Part shown: piece after piece, positions 61,628-64,000 of the stretch
Layout of the letters: every line of letters begins with the position of its first letter
Position numbering within the stretch: position 1 is the first letter of the stretch
NCBI GenBank assembly: GCA_006739055.1
Contig: AP019702.1
Location: 3,807,388 to 3,871,387, forward strand
Direction of reading: 5' to 3'
DNA length: 64,000 bases
Source of the DNA: Allostella vacuolata
GTDB taxonomy: Bacteria; Pseudomonadota; Alphaproteobacteria; ATCC43930; Allostellaceae
Notes under the pieces: generated by a model
Seen by the model: only the letters and a program-made list of their open reading frames with translations
Databases searched by the model: none
Told to the model about the DNA's origin: nothing
Position numbers and translations under genes: made by a program

Positions 61628-63235
61628 ATGGATATCCGTTCGCCGCAGCCGACGCTGCGGCTCGCGATCATGCTCGCGGCCGGTCTCGCAGCCGCCGGGG
61701 CCGGGCCGGCGATGGCCCAGCAGCCGAAGACGCTGCGCGTCACCATGCATGCCGACGTGCGCCAGCTCGACCCGTTCTGGACCACCCAGACGATCGCCGG
61801 CATCCACGGCAACATGATCTACGACACGCTGTTCTCCACCGACGACAAGCTGCAGCCGCAGCCGCAGATGGTCGAGAAGTGGACCGTCAGCGAGGACCGC
61901 AAGACCTACGTCTTCACGCTCCGCGACGGGCTGAAGTTCCATGACGGCACGCCCGTGACGGGCAAGGACGTCGTCGCCTCGATGAAGCGCTGGGGCGTGC
62001 GCGACGGCGCCGGCAAGCAGCTCATGTCCTTCACCGACGCGATCACCGCGACCGGCGACAAGACCTTCGAATGGAAGCTGAAGGAGCCCTACGGCCTGGT
62101 CATCGACACGCTGGCCAAGCAGGGCACCAGCCTGCCCTTCGTGATGCGCGAGAAGGAGGCCCTGGTCGACCCCTTCCAGCAGATCACCGAGATGGTCGGG
62201 TCCGGCCCCTTCACCTTCAAGCGCGACGAGTGGGTGCCCGGCTCCAAGACCGTCTACGCCAAGTTCCAGGGCTATGTGCCGCGCAAGGAGCCGCCGTCCG
62301 GCCATGCCGGCGGCAAGGTGGTGAAGGTCGACCGGGTCGAGTTTCTGTGGATGGCCGACCCGCAGACCGCCCAGTCCGCGCTCGTCGCGGGCGAGATCGA
62401 CTACCTGGAGAACCCGCAGCTCGACTTCCTGCCGATGCTGGAATCCACCCCCGGCATCAAGCTGGAGACGCATCCGGCCCAGGGCACCATGGGCCTGATC
62501 CAGCTCAACCACCTGCACCCGCCCTTCAACAACGTGAAGGCGCGCCAGGCCCTGCTGCACATCATCAACCCGCAGGACTTCCTCGACACCATCGCCGCCG
62601 ACAAGAAGCTGCAGAAGCTCTGCTATTCGTACTATGGCTGCGGCGTGCCGATGGAGAGCGACGCCGGCGCCGAGCCGTACAAGGCCCGCAAGGACCTGGC
62701 GAAGGCCGAGCAGCTGATGAAGGAGGCCGGCTACAAGGGCGAGCCGATCACCATCCTGCATGCGACCGACCACCAGTACATCAACCCGGCCAACCTGGTG
62801 ATGATCCAGCAGCTGCGCCGGGCCTCGTTCCTGAAGCTCGACGTGCAGGCGATGGACTGGGGCACCGTGGTCTCGCGCCGGGCCAAGAAGGAGCCGCCGG
62901 CCCAGGGCGGCTGGAACATCTTCATCACCGGGACCACGGTGCTGAGCTCGTCCAACCCGGTCACCAACACCTGGATCGGCATGAACTGCGAGCGGGCCAA
63001 TGTCGGCTGGCCGTGCAACGCGGGCGTCGAGGCGACGCGGCGCGCCTGGGGCCTGGCCCCGGACCTGGCCGCGCGCAAGGCACTGGCCGTCGACCTGTCG
63101 AAGCAGCTCTACGAGCAGGTGCCGTTCGTGCCCTTCGCCCAGTGGGTCAACCCGGTCGCCTATCGGTCGGACAAGATCTCGGGCGTGATCACCACCCCGT
63201 CGATTCCGCCGATGTGGAACATCGAGCGGAAGTGA
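61628..63235 (+). CDS. ABC transporter substrate-binding protein, family 5 (peptide/opine type), copy 1
   Basis: 535 residues, full length for family SBP_bac_5. Signal peptide about 1-30 ends ...MAQQPKTLRV. Family segments: DVRQLDPFWTTQTIAGIHGNMIYDTLF, TYVFTLRDGLKFHDGTPVTGKDVVASMKRW, GSGPFTFKRDEWVPG, FNNVKARQALLHIIN. These periplasmic proteins deliver peptides, opines or glycosides to ABC importers. The next gene is a close relative; permease and ATPase genes, if any, would lie beyond the window. Confidence 0.92.
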   Translation: MDIRSPQPTLRLAIMLAAGLAAAGAGPAMAQQPKTLRVTMHADVRQLDPFWTTQTIAGIHGNMIYDTLFSTDDKLQPQPQMVEKWTVSEDRKTYVFTLRDGLKFHDGTPVTGKDVVASMKRWGVRDGAGKQLMSFTDAITATGDKTFEWKLKEPYGLVIDTLAKQGTSLPFVMREKEALVDPFQQITEMVGSGPFTFKRDEWVPGSKTVYAKFQGYVPRKEPPSGHAGGKVVKVDRVEFLWMADPQTAQSALVAGEIDYLENPQLDFLPMLESTPGIKLETHPAQGTMGLIQLNHLHPPFNNVKARQALLHIINPQDFLDTIAADKKLQKLCYSYYGCGVPMESDAGAEPYKARKDLAKAEQLMKEAGYKGEPITILHATDHQYINPANLVMIQQLRRASFLKLDVQAMDWGTVVSRRAKKEPPAQGGWNIFITGTTVLSSSNPVTNTWIGMNCERANVGWPCNAGVEATRRAWGLAPDLAARKALAVDLSKQLYEQVPFVPFAQWVNPVAYRSDKISGVITTPSIPPMWNIERK

Positions 63236-63255
63236 CCGGCGCGGCATAGGCCGCC

Positions 63256-63289
63256 GGCCGGCCCCGGAAATCGCTTGCCGGGGCCGGCC
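63256..63289 (+). terminator. Hairpin between the two binding-protein genes
   Basis: ggccggccccgg pairs perfectly with ccggggccggcc around a ten-base loop, 20 bp after the first gene. It may terminate or attenuate transcription into the second copy. Confidence 0.5.
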
Positions 63290-63384
63290 CGCGGCATTCT
63301 ACTGGATGCCCCTGCGGCCCGGACAATGCCCCCGTCCCTCCGGATCAGAGGCGGCATGCCGAAGCCGCTCGTGTTGGAGGCATC

Positions 63385-64000
63385 ATGAAAACAATCCAGG
63401 AACGGCCGGCCCGCTGGCTCGCTGCCCTTCTTCTCGCCGGCGCCGCCACCCTTCCCGCGGCGCCCGCGCTCGCGCAGCAGAAGGTGCTGCGCGCCACCAT
63501 GCACGCCGACGTGCGCACCCTCGACCCGATCTGGACGACGCAGGTCATCGCCGGCATCCACGGCATGATGGTCTACGACACGCTCTTCGCGCCCGACGCC
63601 GAGCTGAAGAGCCAGCCGCAGATGGTGGACAAGTTCACCATCAGCGATGACAAGAAGACCTACACCTTCACCCTGCGCGACGGGCTGCGCTTCACCGACG
63701 GCACCCCGGTCACGCCCAAGGACGTCATCGCCTCGGTCAAGCGCTGGGCCGCGCGCGACAATGGCGGGCGGCAGCTCATGCTGTACACCGACGCCATCAA
63801 CGGCATCGACGACAAGACCTTCGAGTGGAAGCTGAAGGAGCCCTACAGCCTCATCATCGACCTGCTCGGCAAGCCGGACACCAGCATCCCCTTCATCATG
63901 CGCGAGAAGGAGGCCCTGACCGACCCGATGCAGCAGATCACCGAGGTGGTCGGCTCCGGGCCGTTCATGCTGAAGCGCGACGAGTGGGTGCCCGGCTCCA
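63385..64000 (+). CDS. ABC transporter substrate-binding protein, family 5, copy 2 (cut by window edge)
   Basis: Open to the window end, about 205 codons present. Begins MKTIQERPARWLAALLLAGA, a signal peptide ending near ALAQQKVL, then MHADVRTLDPIWTTQVIAGIHGMMVYDTLF, paralogous to copy 1 at nearly every position read. A ttggagg site precedes the ATG. Tandem binding proteins usually recognise related ligands for one importer. Confidence 0.9.
   Translation, partial: MKTIQERPARWLAALLLAGAATLPAAPALAQQKVLRATMHADVRTLDPIWTTQVIAGIHGMMVYDTLFAPDAELKSQPQMVDKFTISDDKKTYTFTLRDGLRFTDGTPVTPKDVIASVKRWAARDNGGRQLMLYTDAINGIDDKTFEWKLKEPYSLIIDLLGKPDTSIPFIMREKEALTDPMQQITEVVGSGPFMLKRDEWVPGS

Noticed and set aside
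1-64000. tRNA or rRNA genes, integrases, transposases or attachment sites
   Set aside because: I looked for conserved rRNA segments, tRNA T-loop patterns and recombinase motifs and found none.

Overview
The window is high-GC, gene-dense bacterial chromosome with almost no tRNA/rRNA/phage content. TRAP and tripartite tricarboxylate (TTT) transporters, Bug-type binding proteins, an N-acyl-D-amino-acid deacylase, a GMC oxidoreductase and a guanidine-II riboswitch in front of an SMR exporter all suit a metabolically versatile alphaproteobacterium. A Rhodospirillales-like soil or water organism is my inference; the sequence gives no direct taxonomic marker.

Layout. 0-5.9 kb: edge of a vapBC toxin-antitoxin pair, a D-aminoacylase, a Sel1-repeat protein, a cytochrome b561/cytochrome c fusion, and an unknown secreted protein coupled to a PstS-like binding protein. 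6.0-8.3 kb: two overlapping paralogues with a secreted domain and a DUF2061-like membrane tail. 8.4-12.9 kb: class III aminotransferase, divergent riboswitch-sugE, then purB-gst-gntR. 13.6-17.4 kb: a TRAP transporter operon ending in a TauD-type dioxygenase. 17.6-19.4 kb: csp-infA, a DUF3185 protein and a nucleotidyltransferase-like protein. 19.5-24.9 kb: outer-membrane barrel, GMC oxidoreductase and a tctBAC-type transporter operon. 25.0-28.6 kb: SapC/DUF6065 fusion, NTF2-like protein, SRAP protein and methyltransferase, all on the minus strand.

28.8-46.5 kb is the most distinctive part. A 1033-residue double glycosyltransferase lies beside a sugar-nucleotide dehydratase/epimerase, and the latter follows by only 2 bp a duplicated two-gene module on the minus strand. 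Each module encodes a giant protein (1997 or 1586 residues: beta-helix, RTX hinges and FG-GAP-like repeats) followed after exactly 83 bp by a 370-residue RTX protein. The two modules are mosaics of almost identical and strongly diverged blocks. I read the region as a cell-surface or secreted calcium-binding adhesin locus with linked glycan genes; no type I secretion genes lie in the window.

46.9-50.1 kb: a tight minus-strand run hspQ / CopD-like / winged-helix regulator / MASE1-like membrane protein, then a FkbM-like methyltransferase and a divergent DUF423 protein. 50.1-50.7 kb holds four tandem copies of an approximately 160-bp element, each with a long hairpin; the copies show compensatory stem changes. 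51-64 kb: convergent bfr/bfd, succinate-semialdehyde-type dehydrogenase, methyltransferase, nitroreductase, an unknown secreted protein, a large hybrid histidine kinase, a TPP-dependent enzyme, and two paralogous family 5 ABC binding proteins, the second cut by the window edge.

All family assignments come from reading motifs by eye; no database search was run.
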